NCBI GenBank assembly: GCA_021292105.1
Contig: CM037870.1
Location: 9,831,558-9,895,557, forward strand
Source: Anadara kagoshimensis
Taxonomy: Eukaryota; Mollusca; Bivalvia; Arcoida; Arcidae
DNA length: 64,000 nt
Direction: 5' to 3'
Below, piece after piece: positions 28,301 through 40,600 of the stretch; position 1 is the first letter of the stretch; each line of letters starts with the position of its first letter. The position numbers were made by a program, and so were the translations under genes. The notes beneath the pieces were generated by a model. The model ran no database searches and was not told the origin of the DNA. It saw only the letters and a list, made by a program, of their open reading frames with translations.

Positions 28301-29867
28301 CATGACAGGTAAAAACATTATTGAAATGAGAAGCTTCATGAAAGCCTGTGCAAAACTCGTTAAATCGCCCAAACAAACATTCATTGAAATGCAAGATGTT
28401 TTTGGTGAGCGAAAGCTGTCATATAGGTCCATCTCACGCTAGATACGTAAATTTAAAAATGGTGTTAACGACATTTCTGATAAGGCCCGTTCTGGAGGAC
28501 CAAAAACAGCATGCACCAAAGAAAACATTATAGGAATTCAAAAACTGGTCAATAGGGATGGAAGGTTGACTGTTAAACAGATAGCTGAAGTCGTTGATTT
28601 ATCATTGGGGGCCATACATTTCATTCTCAGAAAAAAAAACTAGTCATGAGAAAGATTTGTGCTAGATGGATCCCTCATTTGTTGTCAAAAGAGCAAAAGC
28701 TCACACGGGTCAAAATGGCTAAAATCTGCTGAAAATATATGGTAATTGTAACAGCAGGCATCTGGCTGATATAGTTACAGGTGACGAAACATGGGTATAT
28801 TACTTTTAGCCACATAGAAAGATAAATAATAAAATATGGCTAACCAGAAAAGGAAAACGACCTGAAATTGCAAGTCGCACTCAACGCACAAAGAAAGTTC
28901 TTTATGCTATATTTTTCAATAGTAACGACACAGTTGCCCAAATTCCCATCCTTAAAGGCCAGGGTATCACGGAAAACATTTATAAAAATAAAATTCTTAA
29001 GAAAATGAAAAAAAATTATGAAAAGAAAAGACCAAAGTCAGGAATTCGTGGTATTCGGTATCCATGACAATGCTCCTGCTCACATTTAAGTTGGTGACTG
29101 AATTTTTGTACAAGGAACGTGTTGTTGTTTTACCTCATCCACCTTATTCACCTGATCTTTCACCGTGTGACTTTTATCTCTTTCCTAAACTTAAGAAACA
29201 CCTTTCTGGTCGTCGATACAGATCTCGTTCATTGCTAGGTTCAGCAATTCATCAGTTTCTCAATGGTATATCCAAAAAAAAAATATGCAAATGTATTTAG
29301 AAAATGGATCCAGCGTCTTAAAAAGTGTGTAGCCGTTAAAAGTGATTATTTTGAAGGAATGAAAATAAAATATCATAAATAAAACGTCTTAATTTGTGTT
29401 TTTATTATGAAGGACAAGACTTTTTGAACGGCCCTCGTACATTCCAAAAATGGTATATATTGTCCTTTATCATTTTTGAATTTATTTTATGATTAAATTT
29501 AAAAATGGTATATATGACAACAGCACCAGAAGGACGATTCCTCATCAGTAGTGCTTTGACCGAAAGTTGTGAAACCAAAGTTTTTCCCGGGGGGTTGAAA
29601 TAATATCCAAAGGACTAAAATATATTTAACTAACTTCAGTTAAGGAAATAACGAAATGTATCTATTCTTTATTTACATTTAGATTACAACAAGCCAGCGC
29701 CACCTTTTGGTACCCACAGATATCAGTTTTATCTAGCTGAACAGAAACCAGAACAGACATTTGAAAAACCATCAAACAGACCCGGGTTCGATCTCAAGAC
29801 CTTCCTAATTGATAATAACATATGTTCTGTTGTTGCTAGTTACCAGTATAAAGTAACAAAGACATAA
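25197..29867 (+). CDS. Secreted PEBP-family protein 1
   Basis: Complete four-exon gene: 25197-25397, 26596-26694, 27591-27648, 29683-29867 (TAA), intron phases 0,0,1, about 180 residues, the usual PEBP length plus a leader. Residues 1-19 (MFGVLKLVTALFFIYYVRA) form a signal peptide, so the product is probably secreted. Exon 2 has the family core YTLFMVDPDAPNP with YFIHWIV; exon 4 has [17 protein letters not shown]. The DPD, H and HRY residues that line the PEBP anion pocket are present. Odd points: an acidic stretch EENNDDEYDYED at 46-57 before the core, and extra cysteines near the mature N-terminus. PEBP proteins bind phospholipid head groups or act as kinase or protease modulators; ligand and role here are not inferable. 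The last intron contains a mariner. Confidence 0.9.
26075..26290 (-). mobile_element. Truncated tRNA-derived SINE
   Basis: TTTTACGTCCAAGTCAAAAA, TATCGAGGCGTCACCATGTA and a decayed CACTACCTATTTTTAAGTTT match the 3' two thirds of 16025-16368. It lies in PEBP1 intron 1. Confidence 0.65.
26596..26694 (+). CDS. PEBP1 exon 2
   Basis: 33 codons, AKTYTLFMVDPDAPNPDKLT then SKYFIHWIVNGIP, between TTTTCAG and GTAAGT. Contains the DPDAP and HW signature residues. Confidence 0.92.
27105..27355 (+). mobile_element. tRNA-headed SINE, Leu/Ser-like
   Basis: CGATGACTGAGTGGTGTAAT (A-box region) and TTGGTTCGAATACC (B box) are spaced as in a long-variable-arm tRNA. Body TGCCGAAGGTCAGTGGTTTT is followed by a 3' end near TTAAACACTATTATTCCA. 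Best-preserved member of this family here. Confidence 0.75.
27591..27648 (+). CDS. PEBP1 exon 3
   Basis: 58 nt, GSDLLSGWTTSDQSGHVLV, between TGTACAG and GTATGT; ends in phase 1. It corresponds to the G..L..G segment between the two core motifs of the family. Confidence 0.85.
28100..29439 (+). mobile_element. Mariner transposon, degenerate
   Basis: About 1.34 kb between TA dinucleotides, with inverted ends CGAGGGTCGTTCAAAAAGTC and, at the right, CGAGGGCCGTTCAAAAAGTC (one mismatch over about 26 bp). It lies in the last intron of PEBP1, same strand. Confidence 0.93.
28293..29375 (+). pseudogene. Mariner transposase relic
   Basis: Pieces of a Tc1/mariner transposase in order: KSPKQTFIEMQDVFGERKLS (helix-turn-helix region), ISDKARSGGPKT, TVKQIAEVVDLSLGAIHFIL, TGDETWVYY (first catalytic Asp), HDNAPAH (second Asp) and HPPYSPDLSPCDFYLFPKL (third catalytic position). 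Stop codons (for example at 28440, in CCACAT-flanked TAG near 28809, and after IRGIRYP) and frame changes show it is inactive. The intact ends mean it could still be moved by a transposase in trans. Confidence 0.85.
29683..29867 (+). CDS. PEBP1 exon 4
   Basis: Starts in phase 1 after [27 protein letters not shown], then FDLKTFLIDNNICSVVASYQ and YKVTKT stop. GTHRY supplies ligand-pocket residues. Confidence 0.92.
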
Positions 29868-29924
29868 TAAGTATTTTGTCATAGTTTTAATTTTCTTCTA
29901 ATTATATATAGTACTACTACGGGC

Positions 29925-30210
29925 GCTCAGTGGCGGAGTGCTCCCTTCGTATTTGGGAGGTCGTTGGTTCAAACCCCTGTCGTGTCTGACCAAGACTCGA
30001 AAATAGGTAGTGACTTTTCGTCGGCATTTAGAAATTAAAGTTAAGTGGTTCTTCAGAAGATACTTTAAATACCGATACCCCTATGTCACGACAACCGTGC
30101 ACATTGCCGTTAACACACTACAAAGCCACTCTACATATAGCTGGTGACGTCTCGATATAAGTGCAATAGTCTTGACTGGGACGTAAAACCACATTCAATG
30201 AATCAATCAA
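29925..30210 (+). mobile_element. tRNA-derived SINE
   Basis: GGCGCTCAGTGGCGGAGTGC (A box) and GGTTCAAACCCC (B box), then GGTAGTGACTTTTCGTCGGC, ACGTCTCGATATAAGTGCAA and GACTGGGACGTAAAACCACA. Same family as 16025-16368, plus orientation, directly downstream of PEBP1. Confidence 0.75.
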
Positions 30211-30569
30211 ATTATATATTGATCAAGTGGATACGTTGCTGAGAGTTCGGCCACATTTTCTCTCAGCTGTAGGTTAAAACCACAGGGACGGATCCATTAT
30301 ACAGTTTAAAAAAAATAACATTGTAGCAATTACTATAAGGAATAAACAAGGTATTTCTAATCTATACTTTGATCGTTGGGTTCTAAAAATTAGCTTCCTT
30401 AACGACGGTAAGCTACTTTATAATATTTTATATCATCGTCTACCTTAGAATTTATAGTATGTTAATGAATAGATATAAATAGGTAGAAACAACATCACTG
30501 AAATGTCCAATCTTCATAAAACATCAAATCCGTTCTCCCTAATTTTACCCCCGCAGGCTTGATTGTTTT

Positions 30570-30640
30570 GAATGGGGGTTTTCGTTCCAGTCGAGAATAT
30601 TCCACTTGCATCGAGACGTCGCCAGCTTCAGGCTATAAGT
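30570..30640 (-). mobile_element. SINE 3' fragment
   Basis: GGGTTTTCGTTCCAGTCGAG and TCGAGACGTCGCCAGCTTCA only. Confidence 0.5.
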
Positions 30641-30810
30641 ATATACATGTATATAAGTATGCATAGAAATATACCCATGTCTGATGCAGAAAACCAAGGT
30701 ATGGCTAAGTACAAAAACCATGCGCTCGTTTCCTGTTTGTGATAAGCCAGGCCTTATATTTTATAAACATTCACGCCGTCACACGCTTTCTTGCATATAT
30801 ACAGGTATAA

Positions 30811-31560
30811 GGTAAACAACATTGACCTGTCCGCTTGACCTTTCATTACAATTATTCATATAGGACGATCCACTCAACTCATTGGTAGTATTAAGATTCA
30901 CAGTTAATACATATACACATTGCCCATGATTGGTGTTCACATCATATAGACGAAGTTTACACGCGTGATCCCTATTCTTAAATTATCTCGTCCATAATGA
31001 ATATTTAACTCAAAGGTCAAGCGGACAGGTCAATGTTGTTTGCCTATAGTTCACAATCAGACGACGGAGTTTTTATAAACAGAAGCGAGTCTAAACTATA
31101 GGCAAAAAGCCATGATTGACTTGTTCACTTGACCTTATTTGAAATATTTATTATGAACAAGTATATATATAGGGGCATGCGCGTTTATTTCGTCTACATA
31201 ATAAGAAACACAAGTATGAACTGAGAATCTTACTTCTATCCATGTATTGGACGAATTCTCCTATATGAATATTCCTAATGAAAGGTCAAGCGGACAGGTC
31301 AATGTTGTTTACCATACATTCAGGCCTTCTCACGTGATACTTTTTATAAACAACATTGACCTGTCCGCTTGACCTTTTCACTAGAAATGATCATATAGAA
31401 GGGTCAACCTAATGCAAGATTCACAGTTAATGATATTATATATCCAAGGCACAAGATTAGTGATCACAAGGCGAAATTAGTACGCGTAATCTCCATTCAT
31501 GAATGCAATTGTGCATAATAAATATTTGAAATAAAGTTCAAGCGGACAGGTCATTGTTAT
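30811..31560. repeat. Three tandem hairpin modules with AGGTCA pairs
   Basis: Inverted pairs flank each module: 30811-31055, 31100-31315 and 31345-31560. The repeated arm is AGGTCAAGCGGACAGGTCA followed by ATGTTGTTTGCC, seen six times in alternating orientation (one arm, at about 31105, is diverged). Middles of modules 1 and 3 are alike (AAGATTCACAGTTAAT). Confidence 0.85.
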
Positions 31561-31794
31561 TTGCCCATACAACAACCCTGATATTAAAATAGAGTGATTC
31601 TCACCAGATTATGGACGAGCTGTATTATACTGGTATTCACTGGCTTGGCTGTCTTAAAAATATTACAGGGAGGCTGTAGACAAAGGAATTAATGTGTTGT
31701 GAAATTACCTCTGCCACCCGTGCGTGAGGTAATAACAAACGTGAGTTTGCTTTGATGCGCCTAAATGTGAAAAAACAATTAACAAGATATCACA

Positions 31795-32925
31795 CATGTA
31801 CATACATCTCCCGCGTTGTCATGATACTTCACACCTACATTTAAATCTCTGTATAACATATCACACCTGTAGCTACATCCCCGTATCACATATCACACCT
31901 GTTACTACATCTCCATATCATACCTGCAACTTCATCTCTGTATCACATATCACGCCCGGAGCTATATATCAATATCACAAATCACACTTGCAACTACATC
32001 TCCATATACAATGTACCCGCAACTTGATCTTCGTATCATATATCACACTCGCAACTTCATATCTCTGTCACATATCATACCCACAACTTTATATTTGTAT
32101 CACATATCACACCCACAACTTCATCTCCATATCACATATAACACCCACAACTTCATATCCATATCACATATATCACCCACAACTTCATCTGCATATTTCA
32201 TATCCATAGCACACCCACAACTTCATCTCTGTATCACATATCACACCCACAACTTGATCTTCGTATCACATATCACACCCGCAACTTCATCTCTACATCG
32301 CATATCACATCAACAACTTCATCTCTGCATCGCATATCACACCAACAACTTCATCTCCGTATGACATATCACACCCGCAACTCCATCTCCATATCACATC
32401 ACACCCGCAACGTCATCTCCGAATCACATATCACACCCACAACCATCTCCATATAACAACCACAATTTCATATCCATATCACATATATCACCCACAACTT
32501 CATCTGCATATTTCATATCCATATCACACCCACAACTTCATCTCTGTATCACATATCACACCCGTAACTTCGTCTCTGCATCGCATATCACACCCACAAA
32601 TTCATCTCCGTATCACATATCACACCCGCACCTCCATCTCCGAATCACAAATCACACCCGCAACTTCATCTCTGTATCACATATCACACCCACAACTTCA
32701 TCTCTGTATCACATATCAAACCCACAACTTCATCTCTGTATCACATATCACACCCACAACTTCATCTCCATATCACATATCATACCCACAACTTCGTCTC
32801 TGTATCACATATCACACCTACAACTTTATCTCTATATCACATATCACACCCATAACTTCATCTCTGTATCACATATCACACCCGTAACCTCATCTCTGCA
32901 TCACATATCACATCCTTGTTTGGTT
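31795..32925. repeat. 32-bp minisatellite, about 35 copies
   Basis: Unit TTCATCTCTGTATCACATAT then CACACCCACAAC, with many point variants and some shortened units. Open frames over it are accidental. Confidence 0.93.
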
Positions 32926-33079
32926 TTTTTTAATATTGAATTCACACGAAGACAAAAGACAGGTCATTCACTTTCCTAATCCAGAATCTCGTTCATAAAA
33001 CCGAATATTTACAATATGACTGTACCTGTCTTCGATATAACATACAGAAGCAATGGTATTGCAATTTCCATGAAAGACA

Positions 33080-33195
33080 TGACCCTTGATGATGTGTATG
33101 AGTTTTCCTGCAATATAACGTCATGTTCTGCACAGGGGTCATGTGGTTATGTGAGATACGCCGATCTCACATGGCTTAAAATCCTATCTCACATT
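33080..33195. repeat. Fragment of fold-back family D
   Basis: ATGTGAGATACGCCGATCTC then ACAT is a hairpin also found near 33521-33545 (ATGTGAGATACGCATATCTC). No gene is visible around it. Confidence 0.5.
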
Positions 33196-33489
33196 CATGA
33201 GCAGGTATGGAAGAAATAGCGCCAAGGATTAAAACAAATAAAAATATTTATTAAAAGGAAGAATTGTAAATATAAGAAATGACATTTCGCCCTTCATTTT
33301 GAATTTGGCACGCACCACGCTATCTTCCATTAATTACCCCTTGAAATACCACGAGCAGAATGTCATTTCTTTATTAAGTACATACAAATAGCATACTTCT
33401 TAAAATAAACTGATATAGATCGAAATTTTACAGAAGTCGGTTTATTGTATAGAGCATTCGATTTTGTGAGTTCTTTACACTTTTCTTCC

Positions 33490-33620
33490 ATATCTGCTTA
33501 TGTAAGATAGGGTTTTTCCCTATGTGAGATACGCATATCTCACATGACCACGTGACCTTTAGTGACGTCACAATCAAAAGACAATTACATGACGTCATCA
33601 TATGGAGAACATAACGTCAT
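33490..33620. repeat. Family D palindrome fragment with CRE-like sites
   Basis: The GTGAGATACGCATATCTCAC hairpin is followed by CACGTGACC, AGTGACGTCACAA and CATGACGTCATCATA. Confidence 0.7.
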
Positions 33621-33884
33621 TTTGCGGGAAAATGACATCCAATTCTTCACAATTTAGAAATTTTGAGTGCGTTTCAAATGATAAATATTGGATTTTTTAA
33701 TGAACCACTTTGTTTTGTAGTTTATACATTTTGTATAAACCAAAATCCGGTACGATCTATCCAATGGTCATATTTATTTTAAAGTAAAATGTCAAATTAC
33801 AAAGTTAGATTTTACAAACATGGCGTCGATGTCTATGTTCATCGTACCTGAAGCCAAATATTGGCACTAAAATGGAAGAAAAAT

Positions 33885-34037
33885 AATCCATTATGAGTTG
33901 ATCCATGTAGGATAGGGAAATCTCACCCTCGGGGTTGAACATTTCTGGTCAGAGACTCGGCAAGCCTCGTCTCTGACTGAAATGTTCAACCCCTCGGGTG
34001 AGATTTCCCTATCCTACATGGATACTCATAATGGATT
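33885..34037. repeat. Palindrome, fold-back family D
   Basis: 153-bp, nearly perfect hairpin: AATCCATTATGAGTTGATCC, GTAGGATAGGGAAATCTCAC and inverse, with centre ACTCGGCAAGCCTCGT. Followed at 34078-34108 by GTGACGTAATCAATGACGTC. It lies about 360 bp upstream of the PEBP2 start codon. Confidence 0.92.
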
Positions 34038-34397
34038 CCTATAATCTCACAACTTTCCATGTGGTTGTCTATGGATAGTGACGTAATCAATGACGTCACC
34101 GTGTACTTTACTGCGTTAAATTTATAACGCTGGTATTTCTAGCATATACACACGGCTAAAGTCGGTCTTTTGAAACTGCAGTCTCTCTGGAAGTCTGGCA
34201 TTATATGGTAATTAGTGTACTGAATGATTTATGACGGAAAACATGTTACTGGTATTTGATATTTGTATCATATAATCACATTTTACTTATAATATAGGTA
34301 ATCACGGCAGTCAGAAATTAAATTACAGCCCGACATAACTTTTGTGAAGAAGTGATTTGTGCCATTTTATTTTATTTTTAGAATTTCTCCAACTAAG

Positions 34398-34622
34398 ATG
34401 TCGTGTGTGTTGTATTTGACAACGGTCGTGTATTTGTTTCACGGTGTTGCTGCCTTCTGTTTTAACCGTGGTGCCCTGGACATACAATGTAAAAGTCAGA
34501 GAAGTTATTCAGAACTTATGGTAAAGTTTGGAAATGACAGAAGTAAAGTCAAATGTGGACAGGAAGCCAGTGAACCTCAGTACAGAGCCGCGCCAATAAT
34601 ACAGTTCCCTTTTGCCGACAAG
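34398..34622 (+). CDS. PEBP2 exon 1
   Basis: 75 codons: signal peptide, then [20 protein letters not shown] and ending IIQFPFADK before donor GTAGGT. The C..D..C and VKCG cysteines parallel PEBP1. Confidence 0.85.
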
Positions 34623-37600
34623 GTAGGTATCGATAATATGAAGAGTTTGTTGCTTGCATGGACTATAGTGGAGTAATGGATATTTACGTTCCAATCCAAA
34701 TTATTTCACTTATATCGAGGTGGTCAGTTATGAGATGAAGACAACCGGAGTTCCCGAAGAAAACAATTATCCTTCTCTGTAAGCGAACTGTTAAACTAGG
34801 ATCTCTCCAAGTGGAATTCAAGAGGCGCTTTATTTTTAGACAACACAATGTATAAAATGTGTAAAATAATGGGGTTCGCCGCTGTACCACGTGATACCTT
34901 CTAATGTGTCTGTGAAACGCTTGTTTCCAATGGACATGGAATCGCACAATATGACGCTTTCTCGTAAAAACGACGTTATTCCGTGAATTTGTAACGTTGA
35001 CGTTTTCCAAAATCTTCCGCACAAACCTTAAGAGGTTTTGATCACGTGGTACGGCGGCGAACCCCATTATGTGGTGAAGATAGGTAAAGTTAGCTACTAG
35101 TAGCCAGTTACTTGTTAGAAAAGCAGTTGATTACTTTGAAAAAATATCATCTATTTACTACACATAAGTACCTACTAACGAATTAGATTTTATGGATCAA
35201 AACTTCCGCAAAACTACGAACAATTTCTTGTACCACGAATGTAGTCCCGATATTTTTGAATGTAAATAACATTCCAGACGAGTAACTGGGTATTTATTTT
35301 TAAGATATTCAAAATTCAAATATAACATGATGAAGTATATTCAATTCTGCATCCATTGATACCAAATATTCAAACATTCAAGCTTCAATACGCACAGATA
35401 AGCTTCCACAAACGGAACGAGGAGATGCAAAAACGGGTAGGTTCAAGTGTAATTTCCATGATTTTTCACATTCACGACGAGTAGCTGGGTATTTCTTTTT
35501 AAGATATTTTTAAAATTCAAGCATATCATAATGAAGTATATTCAATTCTGCATCCATCAATACCAAATATTCAAACAGTCAAGCTTTAATACGCTCAAAT
35601 ACGCTTCCACAAAGGAAGGGGGAGTGTACGGGTAGGTTCTAATGCAATTTCCATGATTTTTCACATTCAGGACGAGTAGCTGGGTATTTATTTTTAAGAT
35701 ATTCAAAATTCAAGCATATCATGATGAGGTATATTCAATTCTGCATCCATTGATACCAAATATTCAAACATTCAAGCTTCAATACGCACAGATACGCTTC
35801 CACAAACGGAACGAGGAGATGCAAAAACGGGTAGGTTCAAGTGTAATTTCCATGATTTTTCACATTCCAGACGAGTAGCTGGGTATTTATTTTTAAGATA
35901 TTTAAAATTCAAGCATATCATAATGAAGTATATTCAATTCTGCATCCATCAATACCAAATATTCAAACATTCAAGCTTTAATACGCTCAAATACGCTTCC
36001 ACAAAGGAAGGGGGGAGTGTACGGGTAGGTTCTAATGCAATTTCCATGATTTTTCACATTCAGGACGAGTAGCTGGGTATTTATTTTTAAGATATTCAAT
36101 CTTTAATACGCGTATTTGAGCGTATTAAATCTTGAATGTTTGAATATTTGGTATCAATGGATGCAGAATTGAATATACTTCATCATGTTATATTTGAATT
36201 TTGAATATCTTAAAAATAAATACCCAGCTACTCGTCTGGAATGTGAAAAACCATGGAAATTACACTTGAACCTACCCGTTTTTGCATCCCCCCGTCCCGT
36301 TTGTGGAAGCGTATCTGTGCGTATTGAAGCTTGAATGTTAGAATATTTGGTATCAATGGATGCAGAATTGAATATACTTCATCGTGTTATATTTGAATTT
36401 TGAATATCTTAAAAATTAATACCCAGCTACTCGTCTAGAATGTTATTTACATTCAAAAATATCGGGACTACATTCGTGGTACAAGAAATTGTTCGTAGTT
36501 TTGCGGAAGTTTTGATCCATAAAATCTAATTCGTTAGTAGGTACTTATGTGTAGTAAATAGATGATATTTTTACAAAGTAATCTACTGCTTTTCTAACAA
36601 GTAACTGGCTACTAGTAGCTAACTTTTCTTCCAGAAGTAACTGGCTACTAGTAGCTAACTTTTCTTCTACAAGTAGCCAGCTACTAGTAGCCAGTTACTA
36701 GTGGCTAACTTTACCTATCTATGTGGTGACCCGAAAATGTAAATCGTGGAATTTTGGCGTCAGTTAATTGTTGAGAATTGTCATTTCAATATACGGTGTA
36801 TTCTCGTAAACTGTTTTTATATTATTCGATTCGTCGGATAATGACCAATGTACATATGTAAATACAAGTGAAATATAGAAAATATTAAAGTTTTATATAT
36901 ATGTAAATACAAGTGAATTATAGAAAAAAATAAAGTTTTATATTATGTAAATACAAGTGAATTATAGAAAACAATTAAAGTTTTATATATATGTAAATAC
37001 AAGTGAATTATAGAAAAAAATTAAAGTTTTATATATATGTAAATACAAGTGAATTATAGAAAAAAATTAAAGTTTTATATATATGTAAATACAAGTGAAT
37101 TATAGAAAACAATTAAAGTTTTATATATATGTAAATACAAGTGAATTATAGAAAAAAATTAAAGTTTTATATATATGTAAATACAAGTGAATTATAGAAA
37201 AAAATTAAAGTTTTATATATATGTAAATACAAGTGAATTATAGAAAACAATTAAAGTTTTATATATATGTAAATACAAGTGAATTATAGAAAACAATTAA
37301 AGTTTTATATATATGTAAATACAAGTGAATTATAGAAAAAAATTAAAGTTTTATATATATGTAAATGCAAGTGAATTATAGAAAAAAAATAAAGTTTTAT
37401 ATATATGTAAATACAAGTGAATTATAGAAAAAATTAAAGTTTTATATATATGTAAATACAAGTGAATTATAGAAAAAAATTAAAGTTTTATATATATGTA
37501 AATGCAAGTGAATTATAGAAAAAAATTAAGTTTTATATAGCGTTTGTTACTTTCGTACGAAAGCCTATTAAGCTCATAAAAAAAAAAATTAAAAGGCGTA

Positions 37601-40600
37601 ATAACGCGAAATAAAGGCGTTATAATGCGAAAAAAGGCGTTATAACGCCTTTAGAAAGGCGTAATAACCCGAATTGAAAGGCGTTATAATGCGAAAAAAG
37701 GCGTTATAATGCCTTTAGAAAGGCGTAATAACGCGAATGGAAAGGCGTTATAACGCGAAGTAAAGATGCCTTCCATAATGATGTGGAGGTCCTGGGGTTT
37801 AATCTCCACCCCCACCCCCGCCCCCACACTTTACATACATATTAAAAGTGTGTGTGTGTGTGTGTGTATGTGTGTGTGTGTGTGTGTGTGTCCTGCACAA
37901 CTATATGTAATGTAATAAGCTGTTTTATATGTATTTATTCTATGAAAATTAAAAAAAACTGCACATCATCTGACCCTGCGCTGAAATGAACATACTATTT
38001 CAGTAAAACAGAAAGAAAGGTTTCTTTTCAATGTTAAAGTGTTGTTTTTTCATAAAGAGTATCATTTTATATATGGGGATGGAAATCTTTTAAGTAATCT
38101 GAAATATAAACATTGATAAACATTGGCAATGTACACATGGCTATTTTTAAAAAAGTTCCTGTCCAATTGTCAATCGCTAACTTTTAACAATGATTAAATG
38201 ACACCTGTGACATCTTAGTATGAATAGATCTACAGTTGCCTTAAGCTTTCAAACTAAAACCAATCTGTTTGTGGTGAGGGTTGTCACTCAGGGACTGCTC
38301 TCTATATAGACAAAAAGGCGTTATAATGCCTTTCGATTCGCGTTATTACGCCTTTATTTCGCGTTATAACGCCTTTCAATTCGCGTTATAACGCCTTTAT
38401 TTCGCGTTATAACGCCTTTCAATTCGCGTTATTACGCCTTTCTAAAGCGTTATAACGCCTTTATTCGCATTATAACGCCTTTATTTCGCGTTATTACGCC
38501 TTTTAATTTTTTTTATTCATGAGCTTAATAGGCTTTCGTACTTTCGCAAATTTACGCGATGACGAAAAAACGCGAATTTCTCACCATTTACAATATTTCA
38601 TGACTTTGCCATGTGCTACTTTTGATTTTATATAAAATAATACATTCAAAGTGGAATTGTCATATGATTTTCATAAAAATTCAGAAGTAGCACATGATCA
38701 CTTTGATAATTTAACTTCAGAGGTTTTTCAAACACTGTATACTATGGTGTTACTTTTAAAGAAAGTGGTGTAGCTAAGTAAGTACCACAGGCTCCCATTA
38801 CATAAAACAATCCAAGTACCGTCATTACATCTGGATGTTGACTAGCTCCCTGTTTATCTGTGATGGCGACGGTACAGCTCCGTTAAAATTCAATTTTTAT
38901 TTTCATATAAGTTAAATACTAGATGTATATTACTAGCGACATTTTGTATACAACAAAAGTAATGCTCTTCTTTTTTACTTTCCAGAGTAAGATTTACACC
39001 TTAATAATGGTTGACCCTGATGCACCAAGTCCAGAAAATCCAACATTAAAATATTTCCTACATTGGATAGTTATTGATATTCGAGTAAGTAGTCCTTTTG
39101 GTATCTTTTTAACATCTTGAAAAAAAATTTGGTTTCACAATTTTAGTCGAAGCACTACTAAGTAATTGTATTCCGAAACGACCGTTCATCAATCATTAGT
39201 ATTATAACCACAGCAATGAGAGTTGTGAGAGTAATGGTGTTTTTCGTCCTAGTCAAGAATATTTCTCTTACATCGAGACGTCGCCAGCTATAGGCGAAGG
39301 TGCAGAAATTTTGCCTGTGCGTTGCGCTTATAGCATTATACAACAGGGTTCTTTATCGTGTCAAGCCTACCGTGACACTGGACCTTGATTATTTAAGTTC
39401 CCATCCGAAAGAACCGTGACTCTATTTCGTAATGCTGAGTGCTTGTCGAAAGAACAGTCACTACCCATTTTCAAGTTTTAAGTCAGACCCTGTCTGGGTT
39501 TGAACCCACGCCCCCTCACTTACGGAGCAAACAATCTACCAAATAAGTTACCGCAGTGGTATAAACTCAAATGAGCGTCCAAAGACTGATGTTAACTATA
39601 ATCAGTGTCCCCAGTATGTGTGTTTTCCTTCCTGTTTGGTTGTTTCTTTTATTTTATTGGATTTGTGTTCTTGGTTAAGTCGACTGATCTTTTTTTACCC
39701 TCTCTCTTTTTCGATATTAATTAAGTGGAACTTACTTTTCCGGAGCACCAGATCTCACTTTCCTGATGGAAGTTCACGTGTTTAACTTAATTTGTCGGTT
39801 TCAAAGTGTTTACTTATCTTTGGGATTGTGATTTGGTCATGGATTATTATGTTTGTTTGGGGATTGTGATTTGGTCATGGATCGGTATGTTTGTTTTAGG
39901 ATTGTGATTTGGTCATGGATGATTATGTTTGTTTGGGGATTGTGATTTGGTCATGGATTGGTATGTTTGTTTTAGGATTGTGATTTGGTCATGGATTAAT
40001 ATGTTTGTTTGGGGATTGTGATTTGGTCATGGATTGGTATGTTTGTTTTAGGATTGTGATTTGGTCATGGATTGGTATGTTTGTTTTGGGATTGTGATTT
40101 GGTCATAGATTGGTATGTTTGGTTTGGGATTGTGATTTGGTCATGGATTGGTATGTTTGATTTTGGGATTGTGATTTGGTCATGGATTATTATGTTTGTT
40201 TTAGTATTGTGAATTGGTCATGGATTGGTATGTATGTTTTAGGATTGTGATTTAGACATGGATTGGTATATTTGGTTTTGGATTGTGATATGGTCATAAA
40301 TTTGTATGTTTGTGTTTGACGTTCGGATTGTTATTTGAACATGAATTGGTATGTTTGTTTTGGGATTGTGGTTTTGACATGGATTCATTGGTATGTTTGT
40401 TTTGGGATTGTGATTTGGACACGGATTGGTATGTTTGTTTTGGGATTGTGATTTGGTCATGGATTTGTATGTTTGTTTTTGGGATTGTTATTTGGACATG
40501 GATTGGTATTTTTGCTTTGGGATTGTGATATGGTCATAAATTTGTATGTTAGTGTTTGACTTTCGGATTGTTATTTGGACATGGATTGATATGTTTGGTT

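Larger units (their letters stand above)
28066..29519. mobile_element. Inverted-repeat element disrupted by mariner
   Basis: 28066-28100 and 29484-29519 are inverted copies sharing AAATTTAATCATAAAAT, with TGTCATATA at the outside. The mariner sits just inside the left arm. Confidence 0.6.
28045..29640 (+). mobile_element. Dispersed repeat F, interrupted by other insertions
   Basis: Left part TATTATACCCGTGTTAATAT and right part GATTCCTCATCAGTAGTGCT then CCAAAGGACTAAAATATATT match the uninterrupted copy at 43865-44035. Between them are an inverted-repeat element and a mariner. Confidence 0.55.

Noticed and set aside
31796..32364. His/Tyr/Thr-rich repeated proteins
   Set aside because: Translation of the 32-bp CA-rich minisatellite; no other evidence.
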